DNA from: Methylacidiphilum caldifontis | GTDB taxonomy: Bacteria > Verrucomicrobiota > Verrucomicrobiia > Methylacidiphilales > CAMAQI01 | Direction of reading: 5' to 3' | DNA: 33,765 bases | Assembly: GCA_945877805.1 (NCBI GenBank) | Contig: CAMCSM010000022.1 | Coordinates: 1 to 33,765, forward strand | The notes under the pieces: generated by a model | What the model saw: only the letters and a program-made list of their open reading frames with translations | Database searches by the model: none | Told to the model about the DNA's origin: nothing | Translations under genes and position numbers: made by a program | In this document: positions 7,603 through 14,375 of the stretch, in pieces | Position numbering within the stretch: position 1 is the stretch's first letter | Layout of the letters: each line of letters opens with the position of its first letter

Positions 7603-8019
7603 AGGATCAAAGAAAAACAAGGAAATGAGCAAATGTCCACCTTTAAAAGAACGCTCGACTCACTGTCGTCTAAAACCGAAACCTATGAAACGACGGTTGA
7701 GGAGTGGTAAGGCGCATCCTACGGAGATAAAAGGCATCTCACACAAAGCCACAAAAACACAAAGTTCGATTTAAATTTCGAATTCATAGCGCAAAAGGCG
7801 GTTGATACCCCAGTCAGATTTTATAGGAATTGGGGTCGGGATTGCCGATTGAATTTCTTTGTGTTTTTGTGGCTTCGTGTGAGAATGGTTTTAACTCATT
7901 TCCCCATCTACAATTGACCTCTCAAAACAAACTCTATTTTGGACACGAGTGGGGTTGACTTTCTCAGAGGGTTATGTTTTTAGATTTTATTTTTCGAGAA
8001 ACCGTGTTGAATAGCGACT
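7603..8019. other. 417-bp intergenic region between ppa and the MgtC-family gene
   Basis: The two genes diverge from this region. It contains the 27-bp inverted-repeat element at 7738-7883. On the plus strand TTGACT (7955-7960) could be a -35 for the downstream gene but no convincing -10 is spaced correctly. I see no open frame worth calling and no RNA gene. Confidence 0.5.
7738..7883. repeat. 146-bp element bounded by 27-bp inverted repeats
   Basis: Bases 7738-7764 and 7857-7883 are inverted copies differing at one position; each contains the CCACAAAAACACAAAG core. The 92 bp between them show no gene. Sequences of this type (CTTTGTGTxTTTGTGGCTT) recur between genes in many bacterial genomes, from general recollection. 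Confidence 0.75.
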
Positions 8020-8703
8020 ATGGATCAATGGGATATCTTATTGCGCATTGGAAGTGCTCTGGTTGCCGGAACTGTTTTAGGAATTGAGAGAGAGGCCCAT
8101 GGAAGGGCGGCAGGGCTTCGAACGACGCTTTTAGTCTGTCTTGCCTCGACCTTGGCGATGATCCTTTCCCAAGGATTTTATTTTGAGAGTATTCATCACG
8201 GGGGAACGAACGGATGGCATCCCGATCCGGCCCGTCTGGCTGCGGGGATTTTGACGGGGATCGGATTTCTAGGAGGGGGGGCGATTATTCGGCAAGGGAA
8301 CATGGTGCATGGGGTGACTACCGCAGCGGTTCTTTGGTTTGTGACGGTGTTAGGACTTTGTTTCGGCAGCGGAAGTTTTTTACTCGGTTGGATCGGTTTT
8401 GGATGCGCTCTTTTCTCGGTTTTTGGATTGCCAGTGATCGAAAAATTAGTGCGTAACGACTCTTATGCGGAGCTTTATATCACCTTGAAAGAGGGGGCCT
8501 CAACCAACGATCAAATCCGTAAGGCCATTCTCAAGGAGGGATTGAGGATTAAGGGGATGGAGATTGAATTTCGAGTGGTGGATCAAATTCGCGTTCTCCA
8601 TTTCAGCTTAAAATTTAAGCGCAGGGATGCGGTTGAACTCTCTCAGCGGATGATTCAAAAAGTGAGCCATTTTGACGGGGTCACTCACGTGAAGTGGGAA
8701 TAA
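8020..8703 (+). CDS. MgtC/SapB-family inner membrane protein
   Basis: This 227-residue protein has an N-terminal membrane domain of four or five helices with the MgtC signature: LVAGTVLGIEREAHGRAAGL, TTLLVCLASTLAMIL, then ARLAAGILTGIGFLGGGAII and VHGVTTAAVLWFVTVLGLCF. A cytoplasmic domain (about 150-227) with beta-alpha pattern resembles the ACT-like tail found in longer MgtC proteins. MgtC proteins are tied to survival under low magnesium and to control of ATP synthase in pathogens; the role in environmental bacteria is unclear. It ends 3 bp before the glycosyltransferase gene, so they are likely co-transcribed. Confidence 0.88.
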   Translation: MDQWDILLRIGSALVAGTVLGIEREAHGRAAGLRTTLLVCLASTLAMILSQGFYFESIHHGGTNGWHPDPARLAAGILTGIGFLGGGAIIRQGNMVHGVTTAAVLWFVTVLGLCFGSGSFLLGWIGFGCALFSVFGLPVIEKLVRNDSYAELYITLKEGASTNDQIRKAILKEGLRIKGMEIEFRVVDQIRVLHFSLKFKRRDAVELSQRMIQKVSHFDGVTHVKWE

Positions 8704-8706
8704 GGG

Positions 8707-9888
8707 ATGTTTTCGTTGGGTGTTATGATTCGACGGTGGATTCAGCAATGGGCCGGAAGAGGGCTGCATGTGGAGGGAAATCGCGGTTTTTTCCAAAAAT
8801 TTCAGGAACAAGAATCGTGGCGGAAGACCTTAAAGATCGTTGCGAAGCAGGGATTCCGTTTACAGTATCTTAATGAGTATGTAGATACCCATCGGGACTG
8901 TTTGCTCTCTCCGCTGCTCGCTCGTCATGAACGGTTTCCCGCCTGTGCGATTCAAAAAGTGATCGGGATCGATGAACGGTACTTTCGCCAGCAATGGAAA
9001 GGAATTGAGGGATACGAGATCCGGGCCGATTTTGGGGCCTCATTGAAGAACGTCTCCCTTTGGGGATTTCCCTTTTTTGTCCTCACCGAGGATCAGGTTT
9101 TATTGCGGGACTGCTCTTGGGATCTTAAATGCTTTCGTAAAGCAGCAGAGCGTCCCCCAGTGACGAAGAAGATATCGGGCAGGGCGATCATTTTGCCGTT
9201 GCATCGATCCAAAAACTATTATCATTGGGTGATTGAGGTATTGCCTCGAATTCAGCTTTTAATGGAGGAGGGACTTTGGAATCGAGTTCCGGTCATTGTC
9301 CCTCCGCTTCATGACAATCAACTCGAATCGTTGATGGCACTTGGTTTAAATCCAGAGCTTCTGATTCCTTTTGATCCTGAGTGCGATCATTTTAAAATCG
9401 AGGAGGGGATTTACCCCTCTCGCTTGGGGGCCATTCGTAAAGCCTCGCGAAGTTCCGTCGATTGGTTGCGAGCAAAATTGGTGCCCTCCGATTTAGAGCG
9501 AAAAAGAAAGATCTACTATTCTCGATCAGGAGCGAAAACCCGCCGGGTTCTCAATGAATCGGAGTTTTTACCGGAACTTGTAAAGCGTGGATTCGAAATT
9601 TTTACTGGGGAAGGAGTTTCGTTTAATGAACAGATCCGGTTCTTTGCCGAAGCAAAACTCGTCGTTGGTGCTCACGGGGCAGGACTGTCGAATCTCGTTT
9701 TTTGTGCCCCTCGAACTCCGGTGATCGAGCTGATGGGCCGTGATTATGTGAATCCCTGCTTCGGAGAGCTTTGCGATAGTGGGCGTAATCCCTATTCGGT
9801 GATCGTGGGAGCGCCAAAGTACAAGGGACATTACGTGGTGAATTCAACGCTTTTACTTAAGGAATTAGAGGAACAATCGAATGGTTGA
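8707..9888 (+). CDS. GT61-family (DUF563) glycosyltransferase
   Basis: This 393-residue protein has the GT61/DUF563 pattern in its C-terminal two thirds: RSKNYYHWVIEVLPRIQLL at about residue 175, KIYYSRSGAKTRRVLNESEF at about 270, and LVVGAHGAGLSNLVFCAP near 320, the GAHGAGLxN block that marks the family. Members transfer sugars such as xylose or GlcNAc onto glycans or proteins; in bacteria they sit with capsule or exopolysaccharide genes. Here no other glycan gene is adjacent, so the acceptor is unknown. A second ATG at 8725 is an alternative start; TAAGGG precedes the first by a short distance. Confidence 0.82.
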   Translation: MFSLGVMIRRWIQQWAGRGLHVEGNRGFFQKFQEQESWRKTLKIVAKQGFRLQYLNEYVDTHRDCLLSPLLARHERFPACAIQKVIGIDERYFRQQWKGIEGYEIRADFGASLKNVSLWGFPFFVLTEDQVLLRDCSWDLKCFRKAAERPPVTKKISGRAIILPLHRSKNYYHWVIEVLPRIQLLMEEGLWNRVPVIVPPLHDNQLESLMALGLNPELLIPFDPECDHFKIEEGIYPSRLGAIRKASRSSVDWLRAKLVPSDLERKRKIYYSRSGAKTRRVLNESEFLPELVKRGFEIFTGEGVSFNEQIRFFAEAKLVVGAHGAGLSNLVFCAPRTPVIELMGRDYVNPCFGELCDSGRNPYSVIVGAPKYKGHYVVNSTLLLKELEEQSNG

Positions 9889-9930
9889 CTTTGACATCGT
9901 CTTTTACGGGAGTTCAGTTTAAATAGAGCG

Positions 9931-10413
9931 ATGAACGTCGTTCTTGTGGAGCCGGAGATTCCGCCGAATACCGGAAATGTCGCTCGTTTGTGTGCGGCAA
10001 CAAAGACGACGCTGCATCTTGTGGAGCCATTGGGATTTGAGCTATCGGATAAGATGTTGAAACGGGCGGGGATGGATTATTGGCAACAGGTCGACTGGAA
10101 ATGTTGGCCGAGCTTTCAAGCATTGAGAGAGAGTTTTCCAGAAGAGCGTTTTTACTTTATCGAAACAGGAACCGCGCAGGTCTATTCAGAGATTCGGTTT
10201 CAGCCAAACGACTTTATTGTCTTTGGTCGCGAAACCAAGGGATTGCCGCTTCCTCTGATCGAGGCGAATCGGGAGCGCTGCTATCATATCCCGATGCTGA
10301 ATCCGGATTCACGAAGTTTAAATTTAGCAAACTGTGTTGCGATTGTTTTGTACGAGGCGTTGAGACAGCAGAATTATTATGGAATGGTAAATTCAAATAG
10401 CTCCATAGCCTGA
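9931..10413 (+). CDS. trmL: tRNA (cytidine/uridine-34-2'-O)-methyltransferase TrmL
   Basis: This 160-residue SPOUT-fold enzyme methylates the ribose of wobble position 34 in leucine tRNAs with S-adenosylmethionine. The three SpoU motifs are present: PPNTGNVARLCAATKTTLHL at the N-terminus, FIVFGRETKGLP at about residue 95, and MLNPDSRSLNLANCVAIVLY at about residue 120, which forms the trefoil knot. The length equals that of E. coli TrmL, which lacks extra domains. It lies 42 bp after the glycosyltransferase and is followed by repeat elements with a terminator-like hairpin. Confidence 0.93.
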   Translation: MNVVLVEPEIPPNTGNVARLCAATKTTLHLVEPLGFELSDKMLKRAGMDYWQQVDWKCWPSFQALRESFPEERFYFIETGTAQVYSEIRFQPNDFIVFGRETKGLPLPLIEANRERCYHIPMLNPDSRSLNLANCVAIVLYEALRQQNYYGMVNSNSSIA

Positions 10414-10447
10414 TCGCTGAATAGCCTGCGAAATTTAAAGACAGTTA

Positions 10448-10483
10448 TTCACCGCGGGGTAAACGGAGGACAACAGAGGAAAA
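10448..10483 (-). repeat. Remnant of a common intergenic CCTCTGTTGTCCTC-type sequence
   Basis: The minus strand of this stretch reads as a CCTCTGTTGTCCTCCGTTT and GCGGTGAA pattern, which I recall as a scattered intergenic motif in many genomes. Only one arm is seen here. Confidence 0.3.
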
Positions 10484-10516
10484 TTTATTTAGAATCCAAA
10501 ACAAATGAAACTGTAT

Positions 10517-10651
10517 TTTTAAACCCATATCTTGCATTAGAACTGGAGGGGCAGACGCCGTCTGCCTCGGGCTGCCCCTCCATTTTTTATCACCATTTTG
10601 GTAATATCTTTTGAGAGGTAAACCGATTCCTATTGCATGATCTAGGTTAAA
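10517..10651 (+). repeat. MITE-like element, short form (copy 1, 135 bp)
   Basis: The element starts TTTTAAACCCATATCTTGCA and ends TTGCATGATCTAGGTTAAA, so the ends are imperfect inverted repeats of about 20 bp. It matches 14163-14328 with two substitutions and a 31-bp length difference. Inside is a GC-rich hairpin (10545-10581) containing the palindrome GCAGACGCCGTCTGC. Two bases later copy B of the TCATAAAYCGG repeat begins. Confidence 0.8.
10545..10588 (+). terminator. Terminator-like hairpin inside MITE copy 1
   Basis: GGAGGGGCAG (10545-10554) pairs perfectly with CTGCCCCTCC (10572-10581) and is followed by ATTTTTT. It would stop transcripts arriving from trmL. Confidence 0.6.
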
Positions 10652-10653
10652 AT

Positions 10654-10744
10654 TCATAAATCGGAATTCAATGCGACTTGTAGGGGCTAGAGAATATTTT
10701 CATTGAGGAGATATCCTTGGTTTCGGTCTTTGACCGATTTATGA
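10654..10744 (-). repeat. 91-bp TCATAAAYCGG repeat (copy B, full length)
   Basis: TCATAAATCGG at 10654-10664 is inverted at 10734-10744. The minus strand of the right half matches copy C (5773-5819) at 45 of 47 bases and shares the ends and the CCGRAACCAAGG motif with copy A (848-935). The TAA stop of the PIN gene (10739-10741) is part of the terminal repeat. Confidence 0.75.
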
Positions 10745-11116
10745 TTGGAGTTCCAGTCCCCAAGTGAGAAATAGCTGAAAATCTTTCTTGTTGTCCGTCG
10801 CCAGTTTTGCTCCTTGAGCCATGGCAGCCGCCGCAATACAGCAATCAAATCGTAATTGACGCTTTCCTCCTGTATTTTGAAACCATTGACCGGCGATTTC
10901 GGCCTCTTTAGAGGTAAATGGAGCGATCCCTCCTGTGAGGACCTCTCGCATCAGGTCGGAGCTTGAGAGCGAGATCGGCTTTGAATGAATCTCCATCCAC
11001 GCCAAAGAACTACAACCGAGTTGCTCTCCAGTCGAAAGCAGGGATTCAACGAAAGCGGCGTGGGGATGTGAGGAGTCTAGAAGCGCGATCAGTAAATTGG
11101 TATCAAGATGGATCAT
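10739..11116 (-). CDS. PIN-domain ribonuclease toxin (VapC-like)
   Basis: This 125-residue PIN protein opens with MIHLDTNLLIALLDSSHPHA (first catalytic Asp at residue 5), has a conserved Glu in SSLAWMEIHS, a third acid in LRFDCCIAAAAM, and the LATDNKKDFQ block with the last acid. PIN toxins cleave RNA, commonly initiator tRNA or rRNA loops. The ATG at 11116 overlaps the antitoxin stop as ATGA, giving tight coupling; the open frame upstream of it lies in antitoxin coding sequence. Its stop codon is supplied by the terminal repeat of copy B, so the last residues may differ from relatives. Confidence 0.87.
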   Translation of the reverse strand: MIHLDTNLLIALLDSSHPHAAFVESLLSTGEQLGCSSLAWMEIHSKPISLSSSDLMREVLTGGIAPFTSKEAEIAGQWFQNTGGKRQLRFDCCIAAAAMAQGAKLATDNKKDFQLFLTWGLELQS

Positions 11117-11382
11117 CGGGATAAATCCTCTTCTCTTTCGTGAATGATTTCTTGCATCCATCGCATTCCTGTTCCAGGGGCCAAGGCGGAGCTCTCTCTC
11201 AGAAGTTTGAACGCCTCTTGAGGGCTGCGGGATTCCCGTTTTTTACTCTCTTCAAGGACCCGATGAATCGCCTGACGAACTGCTGCTGATTTGGAGATAT
11301 TCCACCGTTGCGCAAGTTCGCTTATTTCTTCCGTCGTTTTTTTATCGAAAGCATAAGTCACTCTGTAGGAGATATTTGCCAT
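11113..11382 (-). CDS. Ribbon-helix-helix antitoxin paired with the PIN toxin
   Basis: This 89-residue protein has a CopG/Arc-like ribbon-helix-helix at its N-terminus: a beta strand (ISYRVTYAFD), then TTEEISELAQRWNISKSAAV and RQAIHRVLEE, with the N-I-S-K-S turn typical of RHH regulators. The C-terminal half is helical and charged, as expected for toxin binding. An ATG at 11400 in the same frame would add six residues, but the promoter hexamers at 11389-11416 place the transcription start on the ATG at 11382, so this start is preferred. It overlaps the toxin gene by 4 bp. Confidence 0.82.
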   Translation of the reverse strand: MANISYRVTYAFDKKTTEEISELAQRWNISKSAAVRQAIHRVLEESKKRESRSPQEAFKLLRESSALAPGTGMRWMQEIIHEREEDLSR

Positions 11383-11388
11383 TAAGGT

Positions 11389-11416
11389 ATTGTATTTCAT
11401 ATGTAATTAAAATCAA
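11389..11416 (-). promoter_or_regulatory. Promoter and operator of the RHH-PIN operon
   Basis: On the minus strand TTGATT (11411-11416) and TACAAT (11389-11394) are 16 bp apart, and the -10 ends 6 bases before the ATG at 11382, predicting a leaderless mRNA. The near-palindrome ATTtCATATGtAAT (11394-11407) fills the spacer and is a likely operator for the RHH antitoxin. Confidence 0.55.
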
Positions 11417-11422
11417 TCTTAT

Positions 11423-12919
11423 TTAGAGCTCTTTTTCGAGGTCTTTAATCTTACTTTTAATCTCGGCACGATAGTCCTCAAAGCGGAGCGTTGAACTCAA
11501 CGGTTTCTCTTGAAGGCTTTGTTGGCTGATCCAGTCGGGAAAGGAGCACTGGGAACAATTTGAGAGGTCTTTAAAACAGAAATCTTGAAGGAGTGCGATC
11601 AATCCCTGTTGAAAAAGAACTGTCTGTTTCTCAGGAGGAATTTCAGCGGTTCCGCCGATCCGAGCCCAAGCAAGCTTTGTCTTATGATTGGGGGTCATTC
11701 GATGAGTGAGAAGTTGCGATTGCGTGGAGCTCCCTTTTTCGAGGATTTGCCAGACCCAGTAGAGATTGATTTCGAGATCGCGGATCCTCTCGACTCCGAG
11801 CAGCGGAGAGGGCTTCTGGGGCATCGAGTTCCAGGTGGAATGGGATTGCCAGAACGGATCGTGAAGGTGAGCCAGATCGCGCTGGAAATGGAGTCTGACC
11901 CCTTTTTGAAGTGCCTCCTTGAGCGATCGGAGTCGGGGAAGTAGTCGAGCAAGGGAGGCGATGCGTCGCTCCGGCCGATTCCACGGCCGAACCCCGTGCA
12001 GGGTCCAGGCATGAAAGGGTAGAGTCGAGTGGGACCAGAGGGATTGCGCCCGCCACCATTGTTCCCAAATCGATTGGGCTTCATGCTGTTTTTCGGAGGA
12101 GTTACTTTTTTCGAGATGAATCTCTTGGGGAAGAAATCCTGAAACTCCGAGAAGAATCGCTTTGCGGGTCGTTGCCGAATAGCCGATGAGATCAGCGGCA
12201 CGAACCCGTTGAGCGAGAGCGCGAAAGGGGAGGAGGTTTCGCCCATAGCCGCATCCCTCGGCGAGAGCCTCCCAGAGGGATTGAGTGCTCCCCACCGATT
12301 TTTGACGAAGGGCGAGCCGCTTTGATTTTCGGAGAAGTCTCAGCCAGCCAACCTCTTCGATCAGTTTCCACCGATTTTCCTCCGCGGTTTTTAAAAAGCT
12401 CTGATGGCAGAGCCCCGGCTTGGCAAGAGGCAGTGAGGGGGAGGGGAGTTCAGGAAAGAGGGAGTTCAGATCCTCGATCTCGACGGTGAGAAATCGGGAG
12501 AGTTCAACTTGCGGGATCACCGCTCCGGATCGGCTGATGGTGGGCTCGGAGCTGCTTTTCCAAACAAGATGAAGGATTACGGAATCATAGCGTTCATCGA
12601 GATGATGCCCGTGGTTCTTCCAGTCCGAGGCCTCAAGATGGATTTCGACGGCTCCGGTCTGAATTTTTCCTGCGGAATCTCGGTAAGCGGCATGAGTAAA
12701 ATCAGGCCCGGCACTGTGGTTCCAAAAACCGGTCTGGATGATCGTGAGGGGGATTCCTTCGGTCGTCAGAAGCGGATTTTTAAACCACGATTCAAACCAG
12801 AGCTTTTGCAGTTGGATCTCTTTCAAGGGGAGAGGTGGGGAGGAAAAAGAGGTTTGAATTAACTTTTTGAACTCGTTTTTTGGTAAAAAGCGATTAGTTT
12901 GTGCTGAAATGAATTCCAT
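11423..12919 (-). CDS. DUF2851-family protein
   Basis: This protein of about 498 residues has the DUF2851 pattern in its first 150 residues: LQKLWFESWFKNPLLTTEG, then GFWNHSAGPDFTHAAYRDSA, GAVEIHLEASDWKNHGHHLD and YDSVILHLVW. Conserved His, Asp and Glu in those blocks look like a metal or nuclease-like site, but the function of DUF2851 is not established to my knowledge. The C-terminal end has closely spaced Cys residues (DFCFKDLSNCSQCSFPDW), possibly a metal-binding knuckle. The start is ambiguous: GTG at 12940 or ATG at 12919. Either overlaps the oppositely oriented protease gene start head to head. Confidence 0.82.
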   Translation of the reverse strand: MEFISAQTNRFLPKNEFKKLIQTSFSSPPLPLKEIQLQKLWFESWFKNPLLTTEGIPLTIIQTGFWNHSAGPDFTHAAYRDSAGKIQTGAVEIHLEASDWKNHGHHLDERYDSVILHLVWKSSSEPTISRSGAVIPQVELSRFLTVEIEDLNSLFPELPSPSLPLAKPGLCHQSFLKTAEENRWKLIEEVGWLRLLRKSKRLALRQKSVGSTQSLWEALAEGCGYGRNLLPFRALAQRVRAADLIGYSATTRKAILLGVSGFLPQEIHLEKSNSSEKQHEAQSIWEQWWRAQSLWSHSTLPFHAWTLHGVRPWNRPERRIASLARLLPRLRSLKEALQKGVRLHFQRDLAHLHDPFWQSHSTWNSMPQKPSPLLGVERIRDLEINLYWVWQILEKGSSTQSQLLTHRMTPNHKTKLAWARIGGTAEIPPEKQTVLFQQGLIALLQDFCFKDLSNCSQCSFPDWISQQSLQEKPLSSTLRFEDYRAEIKSKIKDLEKEL

Positions 12920-14027
12920 AAAGATTGTAGTAGTCGTCACCCTGCTGCTCGTCCAATCGCTCTTTCCCTTGAGAGCGATGACTCCTCAGGAGGAGCCAGT
13001 GGTTCAAGCCGTTCAAAAGGCCATCCCCGCCGTCGTCAGTGTCTATTTAGAGGGAGAGATCGAGTATCGTGCGCGAGATCCCTATTCCCGTTTGTTAGAG
13101 GATTTTTATGGGCGTCGATTTGTCTATCGGGAGCCGATTAAGAGCCTAGGTTCCGGTGCGATTGTCTCCCCTGAGGGCTATATTTTGACCTGTGCCCACG
13201 TGGTGGAGATCGCGACCGAGATCAAAGCGCAGATCCGCGTCGTGCTTTCGGATGAACGAAAATTTGAGGCGAAACTGGTTTATATCGATTCCGACCGCGA
13301 TTTAGCCTTGTTGAAAATCAGCGATTCAAAGCCCTTGAGCTATTTAGATTTAAAAGTGCTTTCTCCGAATTTAATTGGACAGACCGTCATTGCATTAGGG
13401 AATCCAGTCGGTTACGAAAATTCGATTAGTGCCGGAATTTTATCGGCAAAGAATCGAACGTTAAAGGTGGAGAATCAGACCTACGAAGGGCTGTTGCAGA
13501 CCGATGCAGCGATTAATCCCGGAAACTCCGGTGGACCTTCAATCGATATTCAGGGGAGTTTTATTGGAGTGAATTCAGCGAAGGCGGCTGGCCAGGCGAT
13601 TGAGGGGATTGGATTTATTATTCCTTGCGATAAAGCGGCCGCCTGGGCACTCGATTCGATCGCGATTGTCAAAGGGGAAAAAAAGGCCCCTACCCCTCCC
13701 TCTTCTGATGCGGTCTTGATGAAACGATTCGGGTTTTCACTCCAGAACTTGACCCCGGAGCTGTCACGATCTTTTGGGATTCCGGTAACCGAAGGGGTGA
13801 TCGTGGCTGAAGTCGAGGCCGATAGTCCTGCGGCGAAGATTGATCTCAAGCCAGGGATGTTGGTCTCCGGATTGGGAGGGATCATTCTGAATTCGAAGAA
13901 CGATCTCCCTAAGAGCCTTCCCAAAATTAAAACGGGAAACACCCTTTCGATTCAAATCTCTGTCTTCCGAAAAACTTCCAACGGCGTCTTACGCCGTTCG
14001 GTCAACGCCTCAATGGTCGCACGGTAG
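12909..14027 (+). CDS. HtrA/DegP-type trypsin-like serine protease with PDZ domain
   Basis: This 372-residue exported S1C-family protease does envelope protein quality control or stress signalling. A signal peptide (IKIVVVVTLLLVQSLFPLRA) precedes the protease domain, whose triad is visible: H97 in ILTCAHVVE, D131 in DSDRDLALLK and S207 in AINPGNSGGP. One PDZ domain follows at about residues 275-370 (EGVIVAEVEADSPAAKIDLK, then LKPGMLVSGLGG), fewer than the two in DegP and more like DegS. The frame opens at 12867, but the ATG at 12909 gives the signal peptide at the N-terminus. Its start lies inside the start region of the divergent DUF2851 gene. Confidence 0.92.
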   Translation: MNSIKIVVVVTLLLVQSLFPLRAMTPQEEPVVQAVQKAIPAVVSVYLEGEIEYRARDPYSRLLEDFYGRRFVYREPIKSLGSGAIVSPEGYILTCAHVVEIATEIKAQIRVVLSDERKFEAKLVYIDSDRDLALLKISDSKPLSYLDLKVLSPNLIGQTVIALGNPVGYENSISAGILSAKNRTLKVENQTYEGLLQTDAAINPGNSGGPSIDIQGSFIGVNSAKAAGQAIEGIGFIIPCDKAAAWALDSIAIVKGEKKAPTPPSSDAVLMKRFGFSLQNLTPELSRSFGIPVTEGVIVAEVEADSPAAKIDLKPGMLVSGLGGIILNSKNDLPKSLPKIKTGNTLSIQISVFRKTSNGVLRRSVNASMVAR

Positions 14028-14071
14028 TCACGTCAATTTCACTATCAAAAGAGATCGCTAAAAGATGAAAG

Positions 14072-14096
14072 AAGATCCGGGCCAGGATCTTTTCTT
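14072..14096 (+). terminator. Intrinsic terminator after htrA
   Basis: AAGATCC (14072-14078) pairs with GGATCTT (14085-14091) and is followed by TTCTT. Confidence 0.6.
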
Positions 14097-14132
14097 AATG
14101 CAAAATCTGGCTTCAAAACGGGAAGCCACAAA

Positions 14133-14166
14133 AAAAGAGATTCCCCTTTTCGGAGGAATCTCTTTT
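14133..14166. terminator. Bidirectional terminator
   Basis: AAAAGAGATTCC (14133-14144) and GGAATCTCTTTT (14155-14166) are a perfect 12-bp inverted repeat with A-runs on one side and T-runs on the other, so it can work in both directions. Its T-run is also the left end of MITE copy 2. Confidence 0.7.
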
Positions 14167-14328
14167 AAACCCATATCTTGCATTAGAACTGGAGGGGCAG
14201 ACGCCGTCTGCCTCGGGCTGCGGGGAAGGCAGCCCCGACAGGTCGGGGCTGCCCCTCCATTTTTTATCACCATTTTGGTAGTATCTTTTGAGAGGTAAAC
14301 CGATTCCTATTGCATGATCTGGGTTAAA
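14163..14328 (+). repeat. MITE-like element, long form (copy 2, 166 bp)
   Basis: It matches 10517-10651 except for two substitutions and 31 extra bases in the centre. The extra bases create a 12-bp palindrome, GGCAGCCCCGAC/GTCGGGGCTGCC around AG, inside the older GGAGGGGCAG/CTGCCCCTCC stem (14191-14200 with 14249-14258). That stem is followed by ATTTTTT. Same orientation and same setting (between converging genes) as copy 1. Confidence 0.8.
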
Positions 14329-14348
14329 TCTTCAGCGAAGCTGCGCTT

Positions 14349-14372
14349 AAAAAAATCGCTTTGGATTTTTTT
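14349..14372 (-). terminator. Probable terminator of guaB3
   Basis: AAAAAAATC (14349-14357) and GATTTTTTT (14364-14372) form an AT-rich hairpin with a six-base loop, four bases beyond the guaB3 stop. Confidence 0.5.
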
Positions 14373-14375
14373 AAT

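Larger units (their letters stand above)
14028..14375. other. 348-bp convergent intergenic region packed with hairpins
   Basis: The htrA and guaB3 genes converge here. From left to right it holds a terminator hairpin (14072-14096), a small hairpin (GGCTTC 14109-14114 with GAAGCC 14122-14127), a strong bidirectional terminator (14133-14166), MITE copy 2 (14163-14328) and an AT-rich hairpin for guaB3 (14349-14372). No gene is supported. Confidence 0.7.

Noticed and set aside
9895-9930. Consensus TTGACA-like hexamer before trmL
   Set aside because: A TTGACA is present near 9891-9896, but the nearest TTAAAT lies about 22 bp away, too far for a standard promoter.
11695-12246. 183-codon minus-strand frame and neighbours in other frames
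   Set aside because: They are shadows of the DUF2851 gene, without domain motifs.
14058-14298. Small frames on both strands between htrA and guaB3
   Set aside because: They consist of terminator hairpins and MITE copy 2; the similar frame at 10445-10657 is the same repeat translated.
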